DNA of 7,387 bases. Origin: Candidatus Omnitrophota bacterium. Lineage in GTDB: Bacteria; Verrucomicrobiota; Verrucomicrobiia; Limisphaerales; UBA1319. The translations under genes and the position numbers were made by a program. The notes below the pieces were generated by a model that saw only the letters and a list, made by a program, of their open reading frames with translations, did not search any database and was not told the origin of the DNA. Below are positions 1 to 6,791 of this stretch, piece after piece. The stretch is from assembly GCA_023473405.1 (NCBI GenBank), contig JAMCZD010000413.1, forward strand, positions 1 through 7,387, in the 5' to 3' direction. Within the stretch, counting starts at the first letter, position 1. Every line of letters begins with the position of its first letter.

Positions 1-3000
1 CTTTTCAAGTTGAATCCGGCAACTACGGTGATTGAAATCTGGACCGAGTTTTACCAGCCGCCTACGCCAAACAAGACCGAAACGGTTTGGCCGCTCGAGA
101 CTGATCCGCAAAAGCGCCAGGTCATGGCCGAACCGGACCTGGTGAACGAGTTCCTGGACTTTGGCTCGATGCAAACGCCCTCGGGCAAGGCGTATGTGGC
201 CGACACGGTAGATGGTCTATCCCGGCCCGTGTCCCAACGCTGGATCGAAGCCGATGACCGCACGTTCCTGGTGGAATCGGTCCCGTTTCAGCAACTGAAA
301 CCGCTGCTCGAGTCGCTCCCGCGCCAGGCCAAGGCGACCGCGCCGTCGAATGGGACCGCCCCCAAACCGATCCGAATGGCTGCCAACGCATTGCCAAAAT
401 CATTACCCTTGTCTCCCACGGCCAATTTAGGGCTGGATCGATTTACGCTCATCGGCTCGGTTCCAGCCTCAGGCGGGAATGCGGCCAAGTCGTATGACGG
501 TTTGCTGGCCGCCTTCAAGGCGCAACCCGGGTTAGCCTTGGACTATCAACTGGTTACCAGCGCCACCAATTTCGTCTTTAAAGGCGACACAACCTATTAC
601 GTGAAAGACCTGGCTAGCTTTACCGGGACCAACACCGTGATCGAGGGCGGAACGGTCGTCAAGTTTACCAATTCGACCTCAGCCCAACTCTGGGTTCAAA
701 CGCCAGTCGAGTGCCAGACCGGCCCGTATAGCCCGGCTGTATTCACCAGTTATTGCGATGACACGGTAGGCGCAACAATCCCCGGAAGTTCGGGGAATCC
801 TGGGACCAACTATTACGGGCGGGGCATTTCGGTGGCCAACGGCAGCAACCTGCGTTATTTGCGCTTTGCCTATGCCGATATGGCTGTCTATTTGTCAAGC
901 GTGGAGACCGTCACGGTGGCTCATAGCCAGTTTGTTAAATGCCGGAATCCGCTCTGGTCATACGTTTACTGCACTTTCAACCTGCAAAACGACCTGTTCC
1001 ATGAAATTGACAGTTTGGCATATGGCGATTATTTGACCGTAAATGGTGTGCATCTGACCGTTCATCAATGCACGAACTTTTTTGCTGGAATAGGCCAGGC
1101 GACGGTGAATTTAACCAACAGCCTTTTGGTGTCGATGGAGGACTGGGGCGATAATTGCACCCCAAACACAGACGAAACAGACTTCCTTGCAGATGACAAT
1201 GGGCAAGTATTTGAACATTCCATGGCTGGTTACCATTATCTGGTTGATGGTACGTATAGGAACAAAGGTTCAATCAACATTGATCCTACCCTTCTGTCGG
1301 AAATCCGACAAAAGACCACTTTCCCTCCGCTTTTATTGACCGTCCCGTTTGTGGCCGACACCCCTCTCTCAGACCGTCCGATCCGCGATCTTGATGCGCC
1401 CGACTGTGGTTACCATAATGATCCGATTGATTATGCGTGGACAGGCCTGAACCTGACCAATGCTACCCTGACCCTGACCAATGGAGTTGCCGTCTGCCTC
1501 TATGGCGTTAACGGGCTGAATCTGCAATCTGGGGCCAAGCTCTATAGCGAGGGGACATCCGTGGCATTCAACCATTTGTTCCGTTACCCTGCCGTCCAGG
1601 AACAACCGGTGAACTTGGATGGCACCACGGGCACGGTGCACCTAATGCAAATCAACAGTGCTTGGAGCGTCTTGCCCGAGGTCCGAATGCGCTTCACCGA
1701 CATTTCCCATTTGAGCGACAATATTTATCGCCAGGTCATTATCGCCAACAGCGGCAGTTATCCGTTCAGCATTTTTTCCTTCACTGAGTGCCAGTTGAAT
1801 GGCGGCCAGTTTTATTTGCGCCCTTACCTCTACAGTGACCCCCGGGGCATGACGGCCACATTCACCAACAACTTGGTGCACCGCGCCACTATTACCCTTA
1901 TCCAGGGCTATAACAATGATCAAACCGGCCTAGGCGTCAAAATGCGCAACAATCTATTTTACGGATGCAACATGCAGCTTCAGAATAATACCGGAACCTT
2001 TCCCTGGGCCATTTACGACAACATGTTTGACCGGGTGAGCTTTGGGACGTGTAACAGTCAGTTCAACACTACCGGTTATAACGGCTACGGCAACTGCATA
2101 CAGGCGCTGGGCGGGCCGGGCAATGTTCCCGTGATCGACTTCACCTACGCCGCCGGTCCGTTCGGCGATTGGTACCAAACCGATACCGATTTATATGACG
2201 CGGGAAGCCAGTTGGCCAGCCAGTCCGGACTGTCCAATTATACAGTGAAGACTGACCAGGATTTGGACACGGGCTATGTGGATATCGGTTACCATTACCT
2301 CGGCATCTCATCGGCAGCAGCCGCAAATAATGTGAAGGTGACCATCGAGGCGACCCAACCCGCCGCGTCAGAAAATTATGACGGATCGGTTGTTAACGGA
2401 ACCTTCACGGTTACTCGGTCCGTCACAACCAATACCTCACTGACCGTTACGTACCAGGTGAGCGGCACCGCCGTCAGCGACACTGACTACGATGGGCTAT
2501 CTGGAACCGTAATCATTCCGGCTGGTACGAATGCGGCGTGCATCACGGTTCATCCGATAAACGATGATGATGTGGAAATGCTGGAAACCGTTACGTTGAG
2601 CCTTGATTTTAATGCCAACTACATCGTAGGTTCGCCGCGAGTAGCCACGGTTACCATTGAAAGCGACGACGCGCTCCCCCCCGCTCCATTTGAGGTGGTC
2701 ACCAACGTGCCATGTTCCGTGAGCATTGATTACCATAAGCCCTCGGATTCCCTCATCATATCGGCCAATTACGCTACCGGCACGCCATACAATTTCGCTC
2801 GTTTAGACGACGAAGGCCTTCACACAAATTGGCCCTCATGTTCTGGTCTGCTACAAGAAATCAAGTTGGCCACAGTTAAAACCACCACCAACGGTTTCAC
2901 CGAAGGCGAGATGTACTTTGGGACTGGTCAGGCGGGTGTCATCGGGAAGATGACCGCCAACGGCTCAGCGATATATACCAACTGGTGCACTCTTCCGGGT

Positions 3001-3603
3001 GAAGCTCACCTCTTGCGAGGGAGTCTGTGTGTAGATCAGACGGGTATCTTCAATCATGATCTGATCGTGGTCACTGGTGATGTAAGTTCCGATGGCGGTG
3101 GCGTATGGCGAGTCAACGGTTACGGAAATACCAACCGGATAGTGGACCTCCAGACCCATTTGGAGGGAGTAATCACGATGCCCAATGATCCCGGCAAATA
3201 CGGCCCGTTGGCTGGCAAAATCCTTGCCGGAGGCAAATACCTGGGGGTGATCTTTACCATTGATACCAATGGCGAAACCAACGTGTTCAATTATGACGAT
3301 GTCGAAGGTGATGTGGGTCCCATTTACCCGGAAGACTTCGAGATAATCCCCGCCGACCAAGACCTTTATGTGTGCTGCCCCTACGGCGATTATCTGCGCA
3401 AAGTCTCCCGAGAGTATTTTTCCGGTTTTGTCGGTGATCTCCTGGTAATCCAATCCGGGGAGAACGTTACGGACGAAGAATTGCCTCCGCGCTTTTTGAT
3501 ATTTCACTGGAACGGGACTTGTTTTCAATGGTTCGAAATTGGTTACAATGATACTGATGAATCGGTTGAACAGGCCTGTTTTTCTTCTTTGGACCTGCCC
3601 TGA
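1..3603 (+). CDS. Large secreted beta-helix / Calx-beta protein, 5'-partial
   Basis: The frame is open from base 1 (Leu-Phe-Lys precede the first TTG at 10) and no signal peptide or ribosome binding site is visible, so the 5' end lies outside the window; 1200 residues remain, ending at TGA 3601. Numbering from the first codon, residues ~197-770 are rich in short Asn/Thr/Val strands with repeated 'NLTNS', 'FTNN' and 'MRNNLF' turns, as in right-handed parallel beta-helix proteins. Inside it, 'AGYHYL' (~408), 'CGYH' (~469) and 'DIGYHYL' (~760) recur, a signature I know from verrucomicrobial secreted proteins. Residues ~776-890 form a Calx-beta domain ('DTDYDGLSGTVIIPAG', then 'DDDVEMLETVTLSL'), usually a Ca2+-binding or adhesive module. 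Residues ~897-1200 look like a beta-propeller-type repeat region ('HDLIVVTGDV', 'THLEGVITMPNDP', 'YGPLAGKILAGG'). No catalytic site is recognised. A surface or exported structural/adhesion role is inferred; the family match rests on recall. Confidence 0.85.
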   Translation, partial: LFKLNPATTVIEIWTEFYQPPTPNKTETVWPLETDPQKRQVMAEPDLVNEFLDFGSMQTPSGKAYVADTVDGLSRPVSQRWIEADDRTFLVESVPFQQLKPLLESLPRQAKATAPSNGTAPKPIRMAANALPKSLPLSPTANLGLDRFTLIGSVPASGGNAAKSYDGLLAAFKAQPGLALDYQLVTSATNFVFKGDTTYYVKDLASFTGTNTVIEGGTVVKFTNSTSAQLWVQTPVECQTGPYSPAVFTSYCDDTVGATIPGSSGNPGTNYYGRGISVANGSNLRYLRFAYADMAVYLSSVETVTVAHSQFVKCRNPLWSYVYCTFNLQNDLFHEIDSLAYGDYLTVNGVHLTVHQCTNFFAGIGQATVNLTNSLLVSMEDWGDNCTPNTDETDFLADDNGQVFEHSMAGYHYLVDGTYRNKGSINIDPTLLSEIRQKTTFPPLLLTVPFVADTPLSDRPIRDLDAPDCGYHNDPIDYAWTGLNLTNATLTLTNGVAVCLYGVNGLNLQSGAKLYSEGTSVAFNHLFRYPAVQEQPVNLDGTTGTVHLMQINSAWSVLPEVRMRFTDISHLSDNIYRQVIIANSGSYPFSIFSFTECQLNGGQFYLRPYLYSDPRGMTATFTNNLVHRATITLIQGYNNDQTGLGVKMRNNLFYGCNMQLQNNTGTFPWAIYDNMFDRVSFGTCNSQFNTTGYNGYGNCIQALGGPGNVPVIDFTYAAGPFGDWYQTDTDLYDAGSQLASQSGLSNYTVKTDQDLDTGYVDIGYHYLGISSAAAANNVKVTIEATQPAASENYDGSVVNGTFTVTRSVTTNTSLTVTYQVSGTAVSDTDYDGLSGTVIIPAGTNAACITVHPINDDDVEMLETVTLSLDFNANYIVGSPRVATVTIESDDALPPAPFEVVTNVPCSVSIDYHKPSDSLIISANYATGTPYNFARLDDEGLHTNWPSCSGLLQEIKLATVKTTTNGFTEGEMYFGTGQAGVIGKMTANGSAIYTNWCTLPGEAHLLRGSLCVDQTGIFNHDLIVVTGDVSSDGGGVWRVNGYGNTNRIVDLQTHLEGVITMPNDPGKYGPLAGKILAGGKYLGVIFTIDTNGETNVFNYDDVEGDVGPIYPEDFEIIPADQDLYVCCPYGDYLRKVSREYFSGFVGDLLVIQSGENVTDEELPPRFLIFHWNGTCFQWFEIGYNDTDESVEQACFSSLDLP

Positions 3604-3615
3604 ATAAACGCCAAC

Positions 3616-3620
3616 GAGGG
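3616..3620 (+). promoter_or_regulatory. Ribosome binding site of the RCC1-like gene
   Basis: GAGGG lies 9 bases before the ATG at 3630. It favours that ATG over the in-frame TTG at 3624, which would leave only 3 bases of spacing. The gap to the preceding stop codon is just 26 bases, so co-transcription with the upstream gene is likely. Confidence 0.6.
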
Positions 3621-3629
3621 TAATTGACC

Positions 3630-4796
3630 ATGAATACGCGATGGTTTACGCATATTACTGCCTGGGTATTGGCCCTGGGCCTGGGTGCGGCGGTCCTGGA
3701 AGAGACAACCGCCGCATTGATCCACGCCTCGGAAAGAACGCCTGGGACTGTCATCCGATGGTGGTATCCTTATTTTGGCGGTGCTGCCTCTGTTCGAGAC
3801 TCGTTGACCAACATCGTGGCTATCGACGGGGGATATCAACATTTACTGGCCCTCCGGGCCGATGGGACCGTGGCGGTCGATGATTCATGGAACATTCCTC
3901 CTGCCGGCGTGAATCACGTCGTCGCGATCGCCGGGGGCAATCAATTCAGCCTGGCGCTTAAGGACGACGGCACCGTGGTCGCTTGGGGAGTTAATGATTC
4001 TGGGCAAACCAACGTGCCCGCTGGACTCACCAACGTGGTAAGTATAGCTGCCGGTTATAGGCATTGTATGGCATTAAAGGATGATGGCACCGTTACGGCC
4101 TGGGGCTGGAACGTTTATGGCCAAACCAATGTGCCTGAGGGCTTGAGCCATATCCGTGCCATAGATGCAGGCACATATCATAGCCTTGCCTTAACTGAAA
4201 GCAGCACGGTAGTCGCCTGGGGTTATAACAACGTAGGACAGACCAACGTGCCCCCCGGTCTCTCCAATGTCACGGCAATTGCGGCAGGAGGAGCGCACAA
4301 TTTAGCGCTTAGGACCGACGGCACGGTGGTCGCCTGGGGCTATAATGACAAAGGCCAGAGCGATGTCCCGGTTGGCCTGTCAAACGTGGTGGCCATCGCC
4401 GCCAAGGGCTGGCGCAGCCTCGTCCTGACCGCGGACCAAAACATCGAAGCCTGGTACCAAGGAATTTCCGGCACTGGACCCGAATGGTTTACCAATATTG
4501 TGGCGATAGCCTCTACAAGGGACTTTAACTATGCGCTTGTGGTCGGGCAACTTCCCGTCGGAGAACCCCGGCTCGACGTTGAGCCGAGTCCTTCGGGCAT
4601 CAACATCCAGATCACGGGTTTCCCCAGGTTTTGGCATGATATCGAGTATTGTGAAGACCTGCGGGAACCGGTTCAATGGCAGGTGGCCAAGGGCTGGTTC
4701 AGCCTGACCAACTCCCCGGTGGTCTGGTTCGATCCGGCCACCAATGCGCCCGCCCGCCTTTACCGGGTCGGCTTTCAGCCGTTGGTTCCGCCTTGA
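3630..4796 (+). CDS. Secreted RCC1-like seven-blade beta-propeller protein
   Basis: The protein has 388 residues. The ATG at 3630 has a good ribosome binding site and opens a signal peptide: Arg4, a hydrophobic core around residues 8-21 ('ITAWVLALGLGAAVL') and small residues near 'TTAA' as a likely cleavage region. Residues 59-309 hold seven RCC1-type units of mostly 39 residues, following the pattern 'LSNVVAIAAG..H.LAL..DGTVVAWG....GQTNVPPG'. Blade 1 is degenerate (AWG replaced by AVDDSW), and blades 6 and 7 have drifted and are shorter. Seven units fit a closed propeller. Residues ~320-388 form a C-terminal beta domain ('HDIEYCEDLREP', 'LTNSPVVWFDP', 'LYRVGF') that often ends verrucomicrobial secreted proteins. 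RCC1 propellers usually mediate protein binding; the partner here is unknown and no enzymatic motif is seen. It lies 26 bases after the large secreted gene and just before its own decayed copy. Confidence 0.88.
   Translation: MNTRWFTHITAWVLALGLGAAVLEETTAALIHASERTPGTVIRWWYPYFGGAASVRDSLTNIVAIDGGYQHLLALRADGTVAVDDSWNIPPAGVNHVVAIAGGNQFSLALKDDGTVVAWGVNDSGQTNVPAGLTNVVSIAAGYRHCMALKDDGTVTAWGWNVYGQTNVPEGLSHIRAIDAGTYHSLALTESSTVVAWGYNNVGQTNVPPGLSNVTAIAAGGAHNLALRTDGTVVAWGYNDKGQSDVPVGLSNVVAIAAKGWRSLVLTADQNIEAWYQGISGTGPEWFTNIVAIASTRDFNYALVVGQLPVGEPRLDVEPSPSGINIQITGFPRFWHDIEYCEDLREPVQWQVAKGWFSLTNSPVVWFDPATNAPARLYRVGFQPLVPP
3804..4554 (+). repeat. In-gene RCC1 blade repeats (~117-base period)
   Basis: Seven tandem units encode propeller blades starting near 3804, 3909, 4026, 4143, 4260, 4377 and 4488. 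Units 2-5 are exactly 39 codons (117 bases) and the most alike, each with DGTV.AWG or a close variant and a GQ-x-(N/D)-VP turn; the outer units are more diverged. At the DNA level they match only in part, so this is an old protein repeat and not a recent tandem duplication. Such repeats favour recombination between blades, which may explain the blade loss in the neighbouring paralogue. Confidence 0.8.
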
Positions 4797-4887
4797 TTGT
4801 GAGTGGAAGAGCTTGAGTTTACTCATTACGGTGGGTTTAGCCCTCACTTTTCGCCAAACGTCGATCGTGAGGACTGGACTCGGGAGC

Positions 4888-4893
4888 AGAGGA
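4888..4893 (+). promoter_or_regulatory. Ribosome binding site supporting the TTG start at 4899
   Basis: AGAGGA is followed by five bases and then TTG. Translation from there begins directly with a signal peptide, so this start is preferred over the upstream GTG at 4803, which has no clear Shine-Dalgarno sequence. Confidence 0.45.
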
Positions 4894-4898
4894 CAGTT

Positions 4899-5548
4899 TT
4901 GAACCTAATTGTCTCACTGAAATGCGGGAGTCTGGGAAGAATCGGAACGTTAGCGTTGAGTTGCGCTTGTGCTGTTACAGCCATCGCCGAGACGTTCACG
5001 GCAAGCGGAAGGGAACTATTGGCTTCTTCAAAAGCCAACATTAGTGGTCAGGTTCTTACAGTGGGCCTATACGTGTACTTTAACGCACCTGCCGAACTTG
5101 CGGATGTAACTTTCATTGCTGTCGGTAGTTATCAGTGTCTGGGGCTTAGGACCGATAAAACGCTGGCTTTGTGGACAACACTGGGACCTGATTACAGGAA
5201 CAGGTATGTCCCTTTTGGCCTGAGTAACGTAACCGCAATCCCCGCTGGTTCTATTCAGTGTATGGCGCTTAAGTCAGACAAAACCGTCCTGTGCTGGAGA
5301 ATTGATAAAGACAAGCCGGAGTCAGTGCCCCCGAGTGTAACCAATGTGATTGGGATAGCCGCCGGTCCATTTCACCAAATGGCGTTAAAGGCTGGCTTTA
5401 CATTGACTACACAAAAGACCTGCGCGAACCGTTCACACATTTACGGCAGTTTAACCTGACCAATTCGCCGATTCTGTTCGTTGATTCGAACCAGACGAAT
5501 GCTACCGCCGGATTTTACAGGGTTGGTTTTCGCACGTATGGACCTTGA
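4899..5548 (+). pseudogene. Decayed RCC1-like paralogue, blade loss and frameshift
   Basis: This is a second copy of the upstream gene's architecture. The TTG at 4899 has AGAGGA five bases before it and opens a signal peptide ('IGTLALSCACAVTAIA', cleavage likely after AIA). A GTG at 4803, four bases from the previous stop region's end, would add a charged 32-residue leader and fits worse. Blades start near 'LADVTFIAVG', 'LSNVTAIPAG' and 'VTNVIGIAAG'. The third stops at 'MALKA' (about 5393) and the frame then runs into unrelated residues until TGA at 5457-5459. From 5399 a different frame encodes the expected C-terminal domain: 'YIDYTKDLREP', 'LTNSPILFVD', 'FYRVGF', ending at TGA 5546. The change equals loss of one base (mod 3), possibly in the TTT run at 5397-5399. 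Against the intact neighbour, about 185 residues (four blades plus linker) are missing. It is probably non-functional; a truncated secreted product of the 5' part is possible. Confidence 0.75.
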
Positions 5549-5570
5549 ATAGCAAATTTCGCATTTAATC

Positions 5571-5621
5571 CCCAGGCGGCGGGATAAGGCACACACTGTT
5601 GCTCTATCCCGCGGTCTTGGG
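5571..5621 (+). terminator. Long hairpin after the RCC1 genes, possible terminator
   Basis: The arms CCCAGG (5571-5576) and CTTGGG (5616-5621) enclose a perfect 8-base stem, GCGGGATA (5579-5586) against TATCCCGC (5605-5612). After one mismatch a further four pairs (5588-5591 with 5600-5603, including one G-T) close an 8-base loop. It lies 23 bases after the last stop codon of the RCC1 block. There is no strong T tract after it, so it may be a factor-dependent terminator or an RNA-stabilising structure. It could also serve the converging minus-strand comM remnant. Confidence 0.45.
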
Positions 5622-5717
5622 AGTATGAAGAGCTTTGTCTTATGGTTAAGCCGGCATAGCGCATAAACACTTATCCTAATTTGTACAGGCGAAAGGGAGA
5701 GTCACTTTTGGGTGAAG

Positions 5718-5740
5718 ATTAGTGAACGTTAGTGGTTAGT
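5718..5740. repeat. Short TTAGT direct repeats
   Basis: TTAGT occurs three times, at 5719-5723, 5729-5733 and 5736-5740, just outside the 3' end of the minus-strand comM remnant. The surrounding 5549-5748 stretch has no credible gene. The repeat is short and could be chance, or a piece of a dispersed intergenic repeat. Confidence 0.3.
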
Positions 5741-5748
5741 CTCGCAGT

Positions 5749-5997
5749 CTACACCCACAACTGGCGGTCCAGCGACCGGAACTGGACGGCCTGCATGACA
5801 TGGTCGGTAAGGATGCGTTCAGAACCGGCCAGGTCGGCGATGGTATGGGCGACCTTCAGGACGCGGTCGTAGGCGCGTGCGCTCAGGCGCATATCGCTCA
5901 TGGGGGCCTTGAGCATGTCCATCGTGTCAGAGGTGAGGGCGCAATGGGCCTTGAGTTCGCGGCTGCCCATCCGGGCGTTGCAGGTGACGGGCGGATT
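5749..5997 (-). pseudogene. comM: 3' remnant of a ComM/YifB Mg-chelatase-like ATPase
   Basis: Reading leftwards from about 5997, the frame encodes 'NPPVTCNARMGSRELKAHC', then 'LRLSARAYDR-like' and helix-rich sequence with 'SARAYDRVLKVAHTIADLAG' and 'QAVQFRSLDRQLW', ending at the stop complementary to 5749-5751. This is the C-terminal Mg-chelatase domain of ComM/YifB, a AAA+ family that in naturally competent bacteria promotes branch migration during integration of DNA. Full-length members have about 500 residues; here only ~82 are present. Walker A, Walker B and the N-terminal Lon-like domain are all missing. The frame closes upstream at an in-frame stop (complement of 6025-6027), and 6000-6300 on this strand shows no further ComM sequence in any frame I read. 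An ATG at 5970 could start a 73-residue peptide, but it lies in the middle of a conserved domain, so it is most likely a gene relic or an assembly break. Confidence 0.8.
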
Positions 5998-6027
5998 GCA
6001 GCGGCAACGGAGTGTTGTTACAGGCTA

Positions 6028-6311
6028 TGATAGCATCGCACCCATGGTGCGCGGCGGGATGTGAGCGAATTTAAGACACCAAGCTAGGCAAGGAAACAAA
6101 GATTTTATCTCATCCCCATATACGGATTTACGGCCTGGGGAGTATTTTTTTCTGGCTTTTCACGTGGCTCGGTGACAATCTTGCGTCATGAAAGCCACTG
6201 AAATGCGCCGCGTCGCGACGCCGCGTCCAGGCGGGTTGTGTCCATACTGCAATCCGCTACCGGGCCAAGAGGCAGTTCGTTTGGAAACTTCGACGGTTAT
6301 TCGATGAATGC
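6028..6311. other. Intergenic spacer upstream of the ferredoxin operon
   Basis: These 284 bases separate the comM remnant from the ferredoxin gene and should hold that operon's promoter; I cannot place convincing -35/-10 boxes. Seen in it: a six-pair hairpin with CAT loop (6037-6051), the weak terminator-like hairpin at 6114-6151, a perfect 12-base palindrome GCGTCGCGACGC (6210-6221), and a 39-codon ATG ORF at 6188-6307 with no ribosome binding site. The ferredoxin frame is open back to 6192 but has no ATG, GTG or TTG before 6312. Confidence 0.5.
6114..6151 (+). terminator. Weak terminator-like hairpin with T7 tract
   Basis: CCCCA (6114-6118) can pair with TGGGG (6136-6140), with GG (6124-6125) and CC (6134-6135) extending the stem past a bulge. 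Four bases later comes a run of seven T (6145-6151). The stem is short and no + strand gene immediately precedes it, so it may be fortuitous or may insulate the ferredoxin operon from upstream transcription. Confidence 0.22.
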
Positions 6312-6791
6312 ATGAAAGAGGTATTCTGCCGCATCGAGCGCTGCCTCGGCTGCCGGTCCTGCGAGATCGCCTGCGCAGTCGAGCATTCGCAGGCCAAAGA
6401 GTTGACGGCGGCTATCAAGGAGAATCCGTTGCCCAAGTACCGCGTGCGGGTTCAGTGGGTGGACGAACGAGGTGACAAGGTCCGGCTGCGATCGATGGCA
6501 TTGCAGTGCCGGCAATGCGCTGAGCCGGCGTGTGCCGAGGCTTGCATCGCCGGGGGCATCGTCAAGGATGAGGCTGAGGGCGTTGTGCGGTTCAACCAGG
6601 AGAAGTGCGTAGGTTGCTGGTCCTGTCTCATGGTCTGCCCTTATGGCGCCATCGTGCGTGTGCCCGCCCAGGGCATTGCGGTTAAGTGCGATCACTGCCC
6701 CGAACGGGAGACTCCCGCGTGTGTCGAGGCCTGTCTCGTGCATGCGTTGGTATTCGCCGAACCGGAGGAAATCGAGGCCCTTTTGACATGA
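6312..6791 (+). CDS. CooF/HycB-type ferredoxin with four [4Fe-4S] clusters
   Basis: The 159-residue protein has four cysteine quartets: C11-C14-C17-C21, C66-C69-C74-C78, C99-C102-C105-C109 (followed by Pro) and C126-C129-C137-C141. This is the usual set for polyferredoxin electron-transfer subunits of the HycB/DmsB/CooF group. The opening 'CRIERCLGCRSCEIAC' with 'AVEHS' after it is closest to CooF-type proteins as I know them, and C6 is an extra cysteine outside the quartets. There is no signal peptide or Tat motif, so it should be cytoplasmic, passing electrons between an oxidoreductase and a partner enzyme. The ATG at 6312 is the only start in the open frame and matches the usual family N-terminus; its Shine-Dalgarno sequence is poor. 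Its TGA overlaps the ATG of the next gene (ATGA, 6788-6791), indicating translational coupling. The partner (CO dehydrogenase, hydrogenase or other) cannot be settled from this window, so no symbol is given. Confidence 0.87.
   Translation: MKEVFCRIERCLGCRSCEIACAVEHSQAKELTAAIKENPLPKYRVRVQWVDERGDKVRLRSMALQCRQCAEPACAEACIAGGIVKDEAEGVVRFNQEKCVGCWSCLMVCPYGAIVRVPAQGIAVKCDHCPERETPACVEACLVHALVFAEPEEIEALLT

Noticed and set aside
2965..3528. 187-codon ORF on the minus strand
   Set aside because: It lies wholly opposite the conserved C-terminal part of the large secreted gene, shows no recognisable domain and has no ribosome binding site; it is a shadow frame.
3804..4554. CRISPR-like or tandem DNA repeat
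   Set aside because: The periodicity is that of 39-residue protein blades with diverged codons, not identical DNA repeats with unique spacers.
4380..4847. 155-codon ORF on the minus strand
   Set aside because: It is antisense to the last blades and C-terminal domain of the intact RCC1-like gene and reads as low-complexity basic sequence without a family match.
4803..4898. GTG start for the RCC1 paralogue
   Set aside because: It would place a charged, non-hydrophobic 32-residue stretch before the signal peptide and has no clear Shine-Dalgarno sequence; the TTG at 4899 has both features right.
5390..5402. Programmed -1 frameshift joining the two halves of the RCC1 paralogue
   Set aside because: There is no X XXY YYZ slippery heptamer and no clear downstream pseudoknot, and about four blades are missing, so decay explains it better.
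5800..6030. 76-codon + strand ORF
   Set aside because: It is the antisense shadow of the comM remnant, whose minus-strand translation has clear family motifs.
6210..6221. Perfect 12-base palindrome GCGTCGCGACGC as an operator
   Set aside because: It is GC-rich with no spacer, no second copy and no adjacent regulator gene; chance cannot be excluded.
6297..6743. 148-codon ORF on the minus strand
   Set aside because: It is antisense to the ferredoxin gene, whose four cysteine quartets make the + strand reading certain.
6686..6787. Upstream extension of the oxidoreductase frame
   Set aside because: It overlaps the end of the ferredoxin gene in another frame. The family's N-terminal FAD motif begins right after the ATG at 6788.
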